In this document: in pieces, positions 1 to 11,925 of the stretch
How positions within the stretch are numbered: the stretch's first letter is position 1
How the letters are laid out: every line of letters starts with the position of its first letter
From: Euryodendron excelsum
Taxonomy: Eukaryota > Streptophyta > Magnoliopsida > Ericales > Pentaphylacaceae
DNA: 64,000 nucleotides
Assembly (NCBI GenBank): GCA_033060915.1
Contig: CM065393.1
Coordinates: 9,979,501 to 10,043,500 of the forward strand
Reading direction: 5' to 3'
Notes under the pieces: model-generated
Told to the model about the DNA's origin: nothing
The model's input: the letters and a program-made list of their open reading frames with translations, nothing else
Databases searched by the model: none
Made by a program: the position numbers and the translations under genes

Positions 1-699
1 AAAACATTCACCATTTACAATAGTATGAGATAACAGCCTTTGAATGACAAGCTATCTCTTTATTACTTTAAATTTGAAATTTTTTCTTATACTGCATAAG
101 ATTTTTATTGAAATAAAAATGTAGACATGAATTTAAAGACAAAAAAATAAAAGGGATAGAAAGAAACCTGGTGAGAACATCCCTCTCTTGTACACTTTTA
201 GAAGAACACTCTTAGTAGGGTTTTGGAATGATGCCTATATCTTCAATGCTCCATCCGTCATTTAGATCACGAGACCAAGTAAGGCAGACGAGTGCTTCTT
301 TTAGGGCTCTTGGTGAGTTGATAATGATGGTGCAATTATTAGCCTCATCAACTTTCTTTTTTCCTTCATTGCCTCTTCAGTTTCTTTAATAAAGAGGTTG
401 GCTAGCCCGCCTCCTTTTAGCTCGAATGGTTCTACAAGTACTTTCGGCTCCTCAAGGCCCTAGCCCATGTCTTCATAGTTAAATTTAGTCATGAGCCAAA
501 GGTTCTCTGATAGGTTGAGTTCGGCCATGGCATACTTGGGTTGCAAGAATGCGTCACCCCAACTGCCAGTGGCCATGTACTTGGAGTGACCGCTAATGTT
601 CTACGGGTACAAACTTTTTGATTGGCCAGTTAGAGGGGTCGTGCACTTCATTTGGGTTGTAGAGATAAATTGGGCACAACGGGATTTCCTCTTCCCAGT

Positions 700-2227
700 C
701 ACTTTCTTTATTATTTTTTCAATCCTCATTGAAATAATGCTCAACCATGATCTCCCCCAGTTCATCCTCCTCTTCTATTTTCTCTAGTATCAGGTTGACA
801 GTGTAATTCGGCAAGGGATTTTTGGTCACATTAAGAGTAGGAGGTGGGTTTACTAGTTGCATGTTAATGGTCTTGTTGTCTATTAGGTCTTGAATTTTGT
901 GCTTGAGGGAGAAGCAGCTTTTAGTGTCATGCCCTTGGCTACCCGAATGGTTGAAGGTAGAGGGTGCCATTGAAGGTTGAAGGTAGAGGGCTTGGCAATG
1001 GATGGGCCGGTATAGGCTTTAATATGTTATTCTTTAAGAGGTTATGGTAGGCTTATGTTTGAGTGCAGGCTAGGGTATCAAAGGTGCGGATGCGCTAGGC
1101 CGGCCTATGGGGGTTGAAATTGGGTCGTGCCCCAGCAGAGACAAAGTTGGGCTTTTGAGTAGGCATGGTAAAGGTGCGTATAAGCAGTATAGGATGTGAC
1201 TGGGGTGGTGGATGGTATTGTCGTGGTTAAATAAGCAAGATGGCCAACACTTCACTCTCCTTCTTGATTACCCCCTTCTAGTAGCCACCTTTCTGGTTAT
1301 GTTGGTAGAGCTTTCTCCAGTCTTTGCATAAGGGTCTGTAATCCTTCCTGTCTTGAGACCGTTTTCTATCATCTCCCCTTGCATGATAAGCTTGGAGAAA
1401 CTTTTCCCAACACTTGAGCAAATCTTTTCATAGGTATGCACGAATAGTTGCACATAGTTCTTTTCTTCTAAAGGGGGATTGACTTGTGCTGCTGCTTCTC
1501 TCCATATAAGGGCATAACTTTTGAAGCTTTTTTTGTCTCCTTTACTCATTGTCATCAAGGACCAACAGTTAGAAGTTAGATCTATGTTGTGGCGATATTA
1601 GGCTTTGAATGCATTAACTAGTTCAATCCAGGTTATGACCTTCCTTAAAGCAAGTTGAGCAAACCACTATAGAGCAGACCCAATTAAGCTGCGTTGAAAG
1701 AGTTGTATGAGAATCTTTAAGTCATTCCCATGGCCACTTAATGCTCTAGCATAAAGGCGAAGGTGGGCTATAAGGTTGCCAGTGACATCGTACTTTTGAA
1801 AGTTAAGCATTTTGAATTTGGCCGGCCTTGGATGGTCTAGGAAAAAGAAATGCTCATTGTAAAAAGCGAGCCCAAAAGGGTCATAGCCGTAGAGGCTCTG
1901 TAGTGAGTCTCCCAACCCTTGGATCTTTAGGCTAAGGGGGTCTGATGAAATTCTGTTTGTAGCTGCCAAGAGAAATATGGTCTCTTCTTCTTCAGTGTTG
2001 GCCCTCTTAGATTCTTCTTTGTTTTTCCTCGTAGTGTCAAATTAGAGCACAATCCTCGGGCTGGCAAGTTTAGAGTCTTTGGGAAAAATCGTGGATGATT
2101 ATGGAGCTAAAACAACATCTTTTACAGCCATGGCTTGGATGAACTTAAACATCACATCAATCTTGGTTCTCATCTTATTGACCTCCTCTTGAGTGACTGG
2201 GGATGACTCATCAGGATTGGCTGTCAT
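700..2227 (-). pseudogene. Broken gag of the Tat/Ogre-like element
   Basis: Remnant of a retrotransposon capsid (gag) gene. A possible start codon lies at 2227 on the minus strand. The first stretch has a charged, coiled-coil-like N-terminus with internal stops. The segment 1969-1667 carries the plant gag signature KFKMLNFQKYDVTGN, followed by an AHLRLYARAL-like segment and LIQLFQRSLIGSAL. The segment 1558-1268 continues the capsid domain (FKSYALIWREAAAQV). The segment 970-719 resembles the C-terminal part with a degenerate zinc-finger-like pattern (HSGSQGHDTKSC) and KHKIQDLIDN. Stops and frame changes between these blocks make it non-functional. Family: Retrotrans_gag of plant Ty3/gypsy. Confidence 0.8.
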
Positions 2228-3777
2228 TAGCAAAGCTCTTTATCGAGTGTTGATCGGGTCTCCAAGTGGCTGTGAATCTTTCTTGCAAGTAATGATGTCT
2301 TTTTGTGGTGTAATCTCTATACCCCTGGGAAATGAAGGAAAGAGGAAAAGAAAGAAAAACAAGAACACAAGCCATGAGTTAGTGTTTAATATTTAGAAAG
2401 TTGTATGTGATGCTTGCCTTAGGGGTGTCCCTACTTGAGAAGGAGACTAAATATGATGCATTTTGGCTCGCTTTTCGAAGATAGAGGTTTTGCCCCTGTA
2501 TGCCAATACTTTACCGTTAATTGAGAACATACATTCATTCGTACATTCATTCGCAGGAAGTAAAAGGGTGCATTGAACTTTTAGTTTAAATATAAGAAAT
2601 TTGAAGTACATTTTAGTAGAGGGGAAGGGGAATATTTTTCTTGGGACTTCCACTTATCTAATTTTATAGGGAGAATCCTAAACTACTTTTTAAGTCCTTG
2701 GATTCGCCTTTTGTTGATGTCAAGAGGTCAATGAACTGATCTTGCTTTGCAGGTTGTCCTTTGTCTTCTTTGGCAACCCTATCTCTGTGAGCATAGAGGG
2801 ACTGAGGCCCCTCTTCATGGAATGACTTGAAACATATGTTATGAGTCCTTAGGATTGCATGAGAACCTTTAGAATTTTGGTAGGTTTTATGTAAGAGAGA
2901 GTGAACTTGGTGTCACTCTCTATAGGTTGATCATAAGTATAAGAATGCAGTGATTTAAATTATTTTGGAACTCTCATCTCAAAATGGAGTATCGAATGCA
3001 TGTATATGTATGCAAGAGTATAAGGAGACAGAGTGTAATAGTAAAGTAAATATGCATGCATGAACATTATACAAGCATTATAACAGCAAGAATAGATAAG
3101 AATAAAGGAAAGTAAAACGATCGCCCTTTCCTCCATAGTTTTGAAATTGACATGAGTGTCGTAAATCTAACAGTGGTTGTAGCTATGCATGGGTTTCTAC
3201 ATGAACATGAGGTTGTGCATTTACTAATGCTTCCTAAGAAGGCTCGGTTCCCGGATCTTCAAACCTAGGCCCACTCCCCGAGGTGGTGCCATTATCGGTT
3301 GGTGATCCAGGCAGGGGAACCATCAAGAGGTGGTAGGCTAAGATACTGACACAACATCTGCCCACAACCAATATACCGTTCCCCCTTCTAACAAGAAGGG
3401 ATATAATCAGGTAGAGAATGTAAATATGCAAATGTGAGTGCACGTGCAGTGTGTGTGAAATTTTAAAAAAAGGAGGAAAGGGCCCAACAACTCCCATCCA
3501 TCCTGTCATTCATGGCAGTTTATATGGATAATAAAAATAAATGTGAACATGGTCCACCAACAAAATAAAATGTAAAAAGTCAGTACCTTGATGACAAACT
3601 TAATACAAGATAGAATGATTGAATATAGATTGAATGCAAGTGATAACATCTTTTGAAAACAACTTTGAAAAGCTTTGATTTGGAAGAATTTGAAGTGGAT
3701 AGGATTGGACAAGGTAATTGAAGATTCAAGGTGAGTGAAGGGTCAAGAAATATGATAATGGCCTAACACTCTAAGCG

Positions 3778-3795
3778 TCCCCAGTGGAGTCGCCA
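3778..3795 (-). other. Primer-binding site of the Tat-like element
   Basis: On the minus strand this reads TGGCGACTCCACTGGGGA, starting two bases after the LTR end (CA at 3799-3798). Begins with TGG, as expected for pairing with the CCA end of a tRNA. I recall this type of site in Ogre/Tat elements, usually ascribed to tRNA-Arg, but could not check it. It fixes the orientation: the LTR lies to its right and the coding region to its left. Confidence 0.75.
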
Positions 3796-6430
3796 ATTGT
3801 CGCACCCCGATTTTTCACATTTCGAGATAGGTGAGAAACACACGGTACTCTCTCATTAGAAACCCATCCTATGTGACTAGGTTTGAGTTATAAATTGACT
3901 TGAATAAGGGATTTTGGAAAAGTTTTGGAGTTGCCACCTAACTTAGTTAAAGTGAGTTAGGTCACCTAAAACTAAGTAAAGTCCAAACGCATAAACTTAA
4001 GTTTTTTAAAAAGGTTTTGGAAAAACTTTCTCAATAGAGGGTTTTTTTTTTATAGAGAAAACAGATTGTTTGACAACATTTGAAAAGATTTAAGCTCTTT
4101 TTGAAAATAACTTTGTTTTGGTCTTTCAAAAACAGTGATTCTAGATTTGGAGGTTAGTTACGTATAGGAAAGATGCACTAGTATCACCCTGTCTCACCTT
4201 TGCAGTACCTACATATCTTTTCACCCTAGATTCACTCATTTAGAATATTCGATTTTTCAATGTCCAATTATATCCACTTTGAGAATTTTAGAAAGAGTTT
4301 TATGTTATCACCTTAGAGATGATGTGATATATGATATGCAAGTGCATGAAAAGAATTTGGACAGAGATTTTGAAATAGGGAATTGGAATTTTGAAAAAGG
4401 TTATGATCGCACCTATGAGGGTTGTCTACTTATCCCTTTGTTGAGAATTAAGCCAATCGTAGTTTAGACGCAGGGTCCGATTGAAAATAGACACATTGGG
4501 GTCTTATTTGATTTAAAAAGACACTTTGGAGCTTTTGGAAAGTTTGATTTGAACTTTAATTTGAAAATTTGAAATTAAACTTTGGTTTAAAATTGACTTT
4601 GATTTGAAATCGAACTTGGGTTGACTCTACAATAAAACTTGAATTTGAAATTGAACTTTGAAATGGAACTTGGACTTGTTTTTGAAAATTTTGAATTGAA
4701 CTTTGATTTCATCTTGACTTAAATTAGGGTTTGAAAACCATCTTGATTTAGACTTAAGACTTAGAAAAGAGTTTAAGTTTTCTAACTTGGGGTTAGGGTT
4801 CAATTGGGGCTTAGATATCCTAGGGTTTAAATAACCTAGGGTTCAAACATACACTTGAAAAGTTTGATTTCAGAAAGCTTGATTTTAGAAAGTTTTGTAT
4901 TAGAAAAGTTCCAAATTAGGAAAGTGCTAATTTAGGAAAGTTTCATTTTAGGAAAGATTTGATTTTGAAAAGACTTGATTTAGCAAAGGTTGAATTTGGA
5001 AAGTTGAGTTTGAAAAGTTTTGACCTAAGTTTGAGGTAACTTGGGAGTTAAGCAATTCTAGGACCTAGAGTTTATGCAATACATTTGAATTGAAAATATT
5101 GGATTTTAATTGAAAAAGGAAAGTTTTGTTTTTGAAAAGTTTTGAAACTAGGAAAGATTGACATGAGAAAAAATTGAAATTAGGAAAGATTTGATTTAAT
5201 TTGAAATTGGAAAGCTTTGATTTGTAAATTCATCATTTTATATGACTTTTGAATTAGGAAATCCATGATTTCATATAAAAAATGATTTTGAAAATATATG
5301 ATTTGATGTAAATAGAAAACTATGATTTTATGTGAGAAACCTAGGGTTTCCTAAATATGGACTCTAGGGTTTTGACTTGGACTTTAAGACAAAGAAAATT
5401 TGAAAAGTAAATCTTTGAAAAGAATTTTTAGAAAGTAGATTTGCTAAACTATTTTAGAAAAATTTGAATATAGACTTTTGAAAGTCTCTTAAATATCTCA
5501 CTTTCTTAAAATAGTTCTAATCATCAAAAGACTATAACCATTTTAGGGTTGTGATTTTTTAAAACAACTAGGGTTTGAAACCCTAATATGGACCTTGATG
5601 ATCTCATTGAATATAACACTTTCCTAAAACAACCCTAACCATGAAATGGCTAGAATCATCTTAGGGTTGTGGTTTTAAAAACAAGTAAGCTTTGAAACCC
5701 TCAATATGGACCTTGATGGTCTCCTTTAATGTAATACATTCCTAAAATAATCTTAACCATGGAATGGCTAGAATCATCTTAGGGTTGTGGCTTTAAAAAT
5801 AATTTTGAAAACATCTTTTTTAGATGCAAGTTTTGAAGGAAGCTTTTGAATATAATATTAAATGTAATGTATGAACACAAAAACCACAATACAATAGGGA
5901 TGCGAACATACAAGGTTTGGTTTCACCACATAACCAAGGGGGCCGGGCCTACATTGTCTTAGGTTAAACTCGAAGAAAGTTTCCAACAAGGTGACTTCCT
6001 CCAAGGCCTTTCTAAGCATGAACCGGGAGATCCCTTGTTTCAAGCACACAAGAAGAGGGGTAGAAGATGGGGATTAAAATAGAGAATAGTCCAAATGGAC
6101 TAATAGGGAGAAGAAAGAGAGGGGAATTACATAAAAGTAAATAGAACCCTACCTTGTCTTCTTATTAGGTTGAATGCTTCAATGGAGGACTTACTTGAAC
6201 TCAAGAGACCTTCAAGAGCTTTGAAAGGGTTGGACTTGACTTCAATGGAGCTTAAAGGCTAGGGTTTTAGTGTTTAGAGTTTATGGAGGCTAGGGTTTGA
6301 GTGTAGGAGAATAGAACTTGAGAGAGCTTTGAGAGAATTAGGGTTTTTGGGGAAACTCAAAGTCTACTTTTAAAGGGGGCAGAGTTTTTAGAACGATTTT
6401 TTGGATCTAGAATATCAAGGGGTTAGGCTG

Positions 6431-6438
6431 TATTTATA
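6431..6438 (-). promoter_or_regulatory. TATA box of the Tat-like LTR
   Basis: TATAAATA on the minus strand. The same octamer lies at the matching place in the other two LTR copies (9843-9850 and 62636-62643), each followed downstream, on the minus strand, by gene-leader-like pyrimidine/purine tracts. Conservation among three diverged copies supports a real Pol II promoter. Confidence 0.65.
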
Positions 6439-6454
6439 GGGAACCAAAGTTGGC

Positions 6455-6481
6455 TCTAGCACCAGTTGCAGTGGCGCCAGA
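6455..6481 (-). promoter_or_regulatory. Dyad upstream of the LTR TATA box
   Basis: Ten-base arms TCTAGCACCA (6455-6464) and TGGCGCCAGA (6472-6481) form an imperfect inverted repeat (8 of 10 pairs) with a 7-base loop, 17 bp upstream of the TATA box on the minus strand. Position is shared with the other two copies, although the sequence of the arms differs. Function unknown. Confidence 0.5.
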
Positions 6482-9400
6482 GTTTAAATGGAGAAGAACC
6501 CTTAAAAGAGTGCTTTGGAGGTAACCGACTTGATAACCAAAGCATGGGTGGTTGAAAAGGGTGATCGGGTCACCAAGGGCAAAATGGTCATTTGATCAGG
6601 GGAACACCGAGACTGACCCAAAGTGATCTGTGAGAAGACTTGAAGGTTGAAAACACTATTAAGAGTGCTCTAAACGGTTTTTGATTTGATACCCAAAGCC
6701 GGTATGGTTAGAAAAGGTGACCGGTTTGCTAGGGGTAAAATGATCATTTTGCATCGGGTTTACCAGAATGGACTCAGAATGGTTCAAAAAGGTACCAAAA
6801 GGTTGGGAATACTTGTTAAAAGCATCCTCAAAAGGTAACCGGTTAGATACATAGAGCCTGTATAGTTCCTGGAAGCGATTGGATGCTTAGGGACAAAATG
6901 ATTATTTTGACCGGATGCTCTCGGAATTGATCCGGAAGCGACTAAAAGGCACTAGAACATGCTAGACCATCTCTAGGACAATCCTGGAAGGGTAAACTTA
7001 CTACTCTGAGGTCTTAGGCACTTTCTAGAGAAGAGCGCATATGGGGCTTGTCGAGGGCATTTTGGTCATTTTTTACCAAAATGGACTAGCAAGCACTGGT
7101 GTTGACTTGGGTTTTGAGTGTTTCCCTCACTCTGATGGTGTATGATGAGTTAGTTTCCAATTCTACCTCGTCCTTTAGTAAACATGCCACAGCTAAGAGG
7201 CGTGCTCGGTCCCGTGACATAGGGGGTTTGTTGGCATTCCCGATGTCGATCTATTTACGAGTGTTTCTGTCACTCTAATGGTTGCGATATTTGTGAGTGT
7301 TTCCGTCATTCTAACAGTGTGCGTTCATTCTGGAGATTGCCTAATCTCAGGAAGCTAGTGGATGGTCTTATCGCCTTGAGGCCTTAGTACTTTTTCAATC
7401 AATGTGTCGAATAGCGGACATTCTACGTTGGTGGGCTAGCAGACGCCAAAAGTGAACCGCTCTATCATCTCAGGGACTTGGGTTCTGTCCTGGTTGATGA
7501 GTGTGAAGGGACTTATCATTCTGGGAATTTTGTATTTTCTCGATATACGTGTCGTGCTGGATGGACTTGCTGTCTGATGGATTAACTTTCTCGAAAGACA
7601 TACCGAATTGAGTTTGACTGGCCTGGACTAGAATTGGAACTAGAATTGAGGTTGAAATATGAACTTACCATCTTTAAGAAGACATGCCTACTAGAATTGG
7701 ACCGAGTAATGCCCCAAGGACATTTTGGTCATTTTGACTCTGTTAGGCCCGACGGTCCCACAAAGCAGTTGATTAACCGGATTGAGTTTAGAAAGCCGAT
7801 TTAAGCTTGAATGTATCTATGTTGGTTTGAATGTGGGTCCGGTTAGGCCGAAGATTATTGAACAGGCAAAAATTGGGTACTCACATTAGAGGGTTAGAGT
7901 CACCTTATGGTTGTGACTTTTTGATAACATTTTTTAAAGTAGTTTTTGAAAATGTTAAATGTCTAGCCATTTTAGTCAAAACAAGTTAAGGAGAGCTCTT
8001 TAAAAATATTTTTGGGAGGTCTGGAAGCATTTGAGAGGATTTTAGAGTCATAATTTAAAAGAGTGGAGTATTTTAGCAAATATTTTTATTTTTGAAAAAG
8101 GGTTTTAAATTGAGAGATACTTCTAAAGGTCTTAAAATTGGGGCCTTGAAGTCAAATAACCTTGGTTAGGTAACTCCTATTAGGATGACCTAGGGTTAAT
8201 TAACTAGAGTTAGGTTGACCTAGAGTTAACTAACTTGGGTTAGATAAACCTAGGGTTGAACAACAAGGGTTAGGTCCACCTAAGGTAAATTAATTTGGGT
8301 TAAGTCCACCTACGGTTAGGTTGACCTAGGGTTGGATATGTCCTAGGGTTAGCCAACTAGGGTTGGGTTAACTTAGGGTTTAGAAAAGTGGTTTTGAACT
8401 AGGGTTTGATCCTAGTGGTTTTGGAAGGTTGGAAAGGTAGTTTTATGCAACAGACTTAAAAGAGTATTTTGAAAACTATTTTATGTAAAAACCTTATCAT
8501 TTTATGCAAAAAATTTAACGAGAAGCTTAGAAAAGTATGATTTCGTGTAAAAAAAATCATCATTGTCATGTAATAAAGCTAACATTTTATGTGAAACCAT
8601 TTTAGAAAAACAACTCTAGAGAGTTATAAGTTTTGAAAACCACTCAAATAAGTGTAGGGTTCATATGGTTGATACTTGAAAACCACTCAAGAGAAGGTTC
8701 CATTGGGACCATTCCAACCACTAACTAATTAATGTAAAACTTTGAAACTCAACATAGAATAGGTAGTTTTTGGAAACTATTTTTTTATGAAAACTCAAGA
8801 GAGCATAGATTTTGAAAACCAATATAGATTAGATGGTTTTGAAAACTTTTTTTGTGAAAACTCAAGAGAGCATGGATTTGGAAACCTCTTTTGAAGAGGC
8901 TTTTTGAAAAACCGCTTTTAGGGTACAAAAACCACTCTAATGAGCAAGGATTCATATGATTTATTTGAGAGAAACCACTTAAGAGAGGGCTCCATTAGGA
9001 CCATTACAGCCTCAAAACTCAAGAGAGAAAAATCATTGAAAACCTTCTTGAAGAAGGGTTGTTTTGAAAGTTTTGAAAACATTGAAAACCTCTTTTAAAG
9101 GGGAAGTTTTAGAAAACTTTTTTTATGCAAACTCAAGAGAGCAAAATGCAATGATGTAAAGGTAGAGATTAACAGTTTTTGGGAAGCTTTCTAAGGCTTG
9201 GAAAACTAAGATTCTTGGGCTTAAACTTTAAGAAACTCCAATTTGAAGGCCTTTTGAGGCACTTTTTGAAAATAACTTCAACATGAACTTTTGAAAACTC
9301 TTGAAAATGAAACTAATGGTAGTTTGAAAAATGATATAAACATGAAAACAAGACCATCACAAGCAATACATGAACATTATAACCATTGTAATACAAGGGG

Positions 9401-9842
9401 GTCATGAATGATACAAGGTTAAAAGGCCACACCACATTGGAAGGACCTCTAAGGCCATAATATGGTCAAGTAGGATTGTGAGAGGTCCCCTACTCAGTGG
9501 TTCTCATAAGTTTTTCTCTAAGCATGGTCTAAGAGCTCTCTTGTTTCAAGCATGCAAGAAGACAGGTTAGAAAATGGAAATTAAAAGAGAAGAGGAGCTC
9601 AAGTGAGCTTGGAGAGAGAAGAGAGGAGTAGGGGAAGCTTAAAGAAGAGCTTCACCTTTGGCCTTTAATCTTCTTCAATCCTTCATGTTTGAAGAGGCTT
9701 GAGCTTGAAAAAGATTGAAGAAGCTTGAAGAGGCTTGAATTTTTGGCTTTAGAGACTTGTATTGAACTTTGGAAGTTCTATATTGATTTTGGCAGAGTTT
9801 CCTTGCTATTTTTGCCTTTGAAATACTCTATAGGTGACCTGA

Positions 9843-9850
9843 TATTTATA
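9843..9850 (-). promoter_or_regulatory. TATA box of the older Tat-like LTR
   Basis: TATAAATA on the minus strand, in the same LTR position as the boxes at 6431 and 62636. Confidence 0.6.
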
Positions 9851-9869
9851 GGCCAAAAAATTCTTCTGG

Positions 9870-9925
9870 GCACATGTGCTACATGTGCTCGCCAAAAATA
9901 AGCCAGGCACATGTAGTACATGCAC
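9870..9925 (-). promoter_or_regulatory. Two palindromes upstream of the LTR TATA box
   Basis: Perfect dyad GCACATGT (9870-9877), GCT, ACATGTGC (9881-9888), followed at 9907-9925 by a near-palindrome GCACATGTAGTACATGCAC. They occupy the place where the other two LTR copies carry GGCGCC-type dyads, so the structure is shared but the sequence is not. Confidence 0.55.
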
Positions 9926-11711
9926 CAAAGATCTTCTACTCATAGGATGCCACGTGGCATCTTTATACTATTCCAACTTGGGATACAGGGCAAGTTTTGG
10001 ATGATCTGATCAGAATCTAAGCACATGTTGCACCACTCCGCTACCAAAAACTTTTATATTGACTTTGGCTCGATATTCGTGCCATCCGAAAAAGATGTGA
10101 GAAAAATGGTCGAGTCCACCATGTTCCTCTATAATTTTTCTTGAACTAGGAGCCCTCAAGGAGCTTCGAATGATTCCAGAAAACAAAGATATTGCCTTAG
10201 GAAGCATGCTTTAAAATAAACTGTTTAGAGCATCTATGAAACACTCCACCAGTTTTCCAAAGTAACTGTTTTTGTGCCATATGATCAAGGGCTTTGAGAA
10301 GTGATCATCCTAATCGGATCATATCGATGGAAAATATCCAAAAAGACTTTCAAGAATTCCCTGATTTATATATTTTTTAAGTCATTTGATGGTGCGTTTT
10401 AATTTGGAAATTGGGATTTATACCAAAATTGGGAGGCGTACTTTTGCTTTTCCAAAGTGTTGAAAAAATGCCCTTCTTTGGGCCGTATGATCACGACCTT
10501 TGGGAGATGTGATTGACTATCGGGCCATATCGATGGAAAGCCCATCACTCTAGCTTCAGGGAATTCCTTAATTTACACATTTCTCAACTTGTTTAATGGT
10601 GCGTTTTTGTTAGGGAAGTGAAAAAAAAAAAAAGTCATCTTTGGCAAAACTTCTCTAACACGCTTTGTGAAGCTTTTATTGACTTTGAGGGGCCTCAAGT
10701 CAAGGGTCTCACTTGGAAATGGGTAGGGATACTCTTGGGAGTATCCTGATGGATGTCAGTTTGATTCCCAGAGCTAGTGTGATTGAAGGGTGCTTAGGCC
10801 TCTAAGGGTGAAATGGTCATTTTGACCAAAACTTGCCGAGATGAGGCCAAAATGGACTAGAATGGCATATTAAATATGCTAGACCGATGTTTGGGGACAG
10901 TCATGGAAAGGTAGACTTATTGTTTTGAGGACTTAGTACTTTCTCGAGAGACGTGTCGATCTGCCAAGAGGCAGAATAGTCATCTTAACCAAGTATCACC
11001 GAATTGGTCCGAAGTCGTTTGGAATGGCATATTGAACATGTCAGACAGCCCAGGGACAATCCTGAAAAGGTGAACTTAGTACTTTCTCGACGAACATGCC
11101 AGTCTATTAAGGGGCAGAATGGTCATTTTTCATCGTATCAGGCTAGCAGGCAGTGTTAACCTGGGCTTATGAGCATTTCCATCACTTTGATAGTTGTGAA
11201 GAATTAGCTTTCGAAGGTCTCTATTTTTTTTTGGGGAACGTGCACGGCCAAGGAGCGCTTTCGATCCTTTGACACTGGGTCGTTTAGCGGTGCTCTCGTG
11301 TTAACCTTTTTGTGAGTGTTTCCGTCACTCCGACGGCTTGATAGTTTGTGAGTGTTTCTACCGCTCCGACGGTGTTGGCGTTGGTTCCGGAGATTGCCAA
11401 ATCTAGGGAAGTTATCGGATACTAAGGGGCATAACGAACATTCTACATTGGCAGGCTAGCAAGTGCCAAAAGTGAACCATTCAAGGTTTGGCATTGGTTT
11501 CGGAGATCGTTTGGTCTCAAAAAATTGCCTGGACTGCTTAGGGGTATTTTGGTCATTTTTCTTGAATTGGGCCATACAAGCCTGAGAAGCGACCAATTTG
11601 ATTTGACTGAAGTTTTGAAAAGCCAGTTTGGACTTGATAGTGTTATGATTTTTGACTGGAGATCTAGTCTAGATTAGAGATTACCGAGCCGGCAAAAATG
11701 GGGTGCTTACA

Positions 11712-11925
11712 AGTGTTATCTAGACTCATAGTATAGACATTCTCAAACTCCTTAAGATGTGTATATGGATTCTCGGAATCTAAGTCACAAAAGGGGTTAT
11801 CAACTAGATTACTCCCGACTTAAGATTGAATGCATTTTGATTTGGGGGCAATATGATCCATGATACAGGGGTCTGTCTCTAAGGGTTAAGATAATCCCTC
11901 ACAGTCCTTTGTGGTTGTGCCTATG
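11712..11925 (-). pseudogene. N-terminal gag fragment of an Athila-like gypsy element
   Basis: Minus-strand translation gives QPQRTVRDYLNP, then a block ending NAFNLKSGVI and, after a frame change, DLDSENPYTHLKEFENV. This is the typical N-terminal gag pattern of plant Ty3/gypsy elements (RTLRDY..., ELKSGLI..., NPY-HLKEFE). The reading is cut off exactly at 11711 by the LTR terminus of the neighbouring Tat-like sequence. In-frame stops and at least one frameshift are present. Assignment to the Athila-type lineage rests on the gag pattern and primer site. Confidence 0.65.

Larger units (their letters stand above)
1..3797 (-). mobile_element. Internal region of a Tat/Ogre-like Ty3/gypsy retrotransposon (partial)
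   Basis: Minus-strand internal part of an LTR retrotransposon that leaves the window on the left. Reading leftward from the LTR edge at 3798 there is a 2-bp spacer, a tRNA-type primer-binding site (3778-3795), an untranslated leader of about 1.5 kb (roughly 2230-3777) with no convincing coding, and then a gag remnant. Bases 1-700 continue gag-proximal sequence with scattered stops, and I could not identify protease or pol there. The leader holds only short unrelated ORFs. Assignment to the Tat/Ogre lineage is inferred from the gag resemblance and the primer-binding-site type, from memory of the family. Confidence 0.75.
3798..7885 (-). repeat. 5' LTR of the Tat-like element, 4.1 kb
   Basis: Terminal repeat read on the minus strand. 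On the + strand it starts TGTCGCACCCC and ends GGGTACTCACA, matching the ends of the solo LTR at 59373-63473 and, at its right end, the LTR fragment ending at 11711. The part at 4540-5830 is a purine-rich series of degenerate repeats (AAAGTTTTGA-like). The part at 6560-7750 holds degenerate units of about 156-164 bp with an AAAATGATCATTTT-like core. A TATA box and upstream dyad lie at 6431-6481. Length (4088 bp) agrees with the solo copy (4101 bp). Confidence 0.8.
7886..11711 (-). repeat. Older, incomplete LTR of the same Tat-like family
   Basis: The right end (GGCAAAAATGGGGTGCTTACA-type terminus, ending at 11711) matches the end of the solo LTR at 63473. The internal order is the same as in the other copies: purine-rich repeats (about 8000-9380), a block with CTTGTTTCAAGCATGCAAGA (9538-9560), the TATA box, a pair of dyads and AATGGTCATTTT-type units. 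The TGTCGC terminus is missing, and the sequence stops against the intact LTR end at 7885. I infer that the younger element inserted here and that the missing end lies left of the window. Confidence 0.65.
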
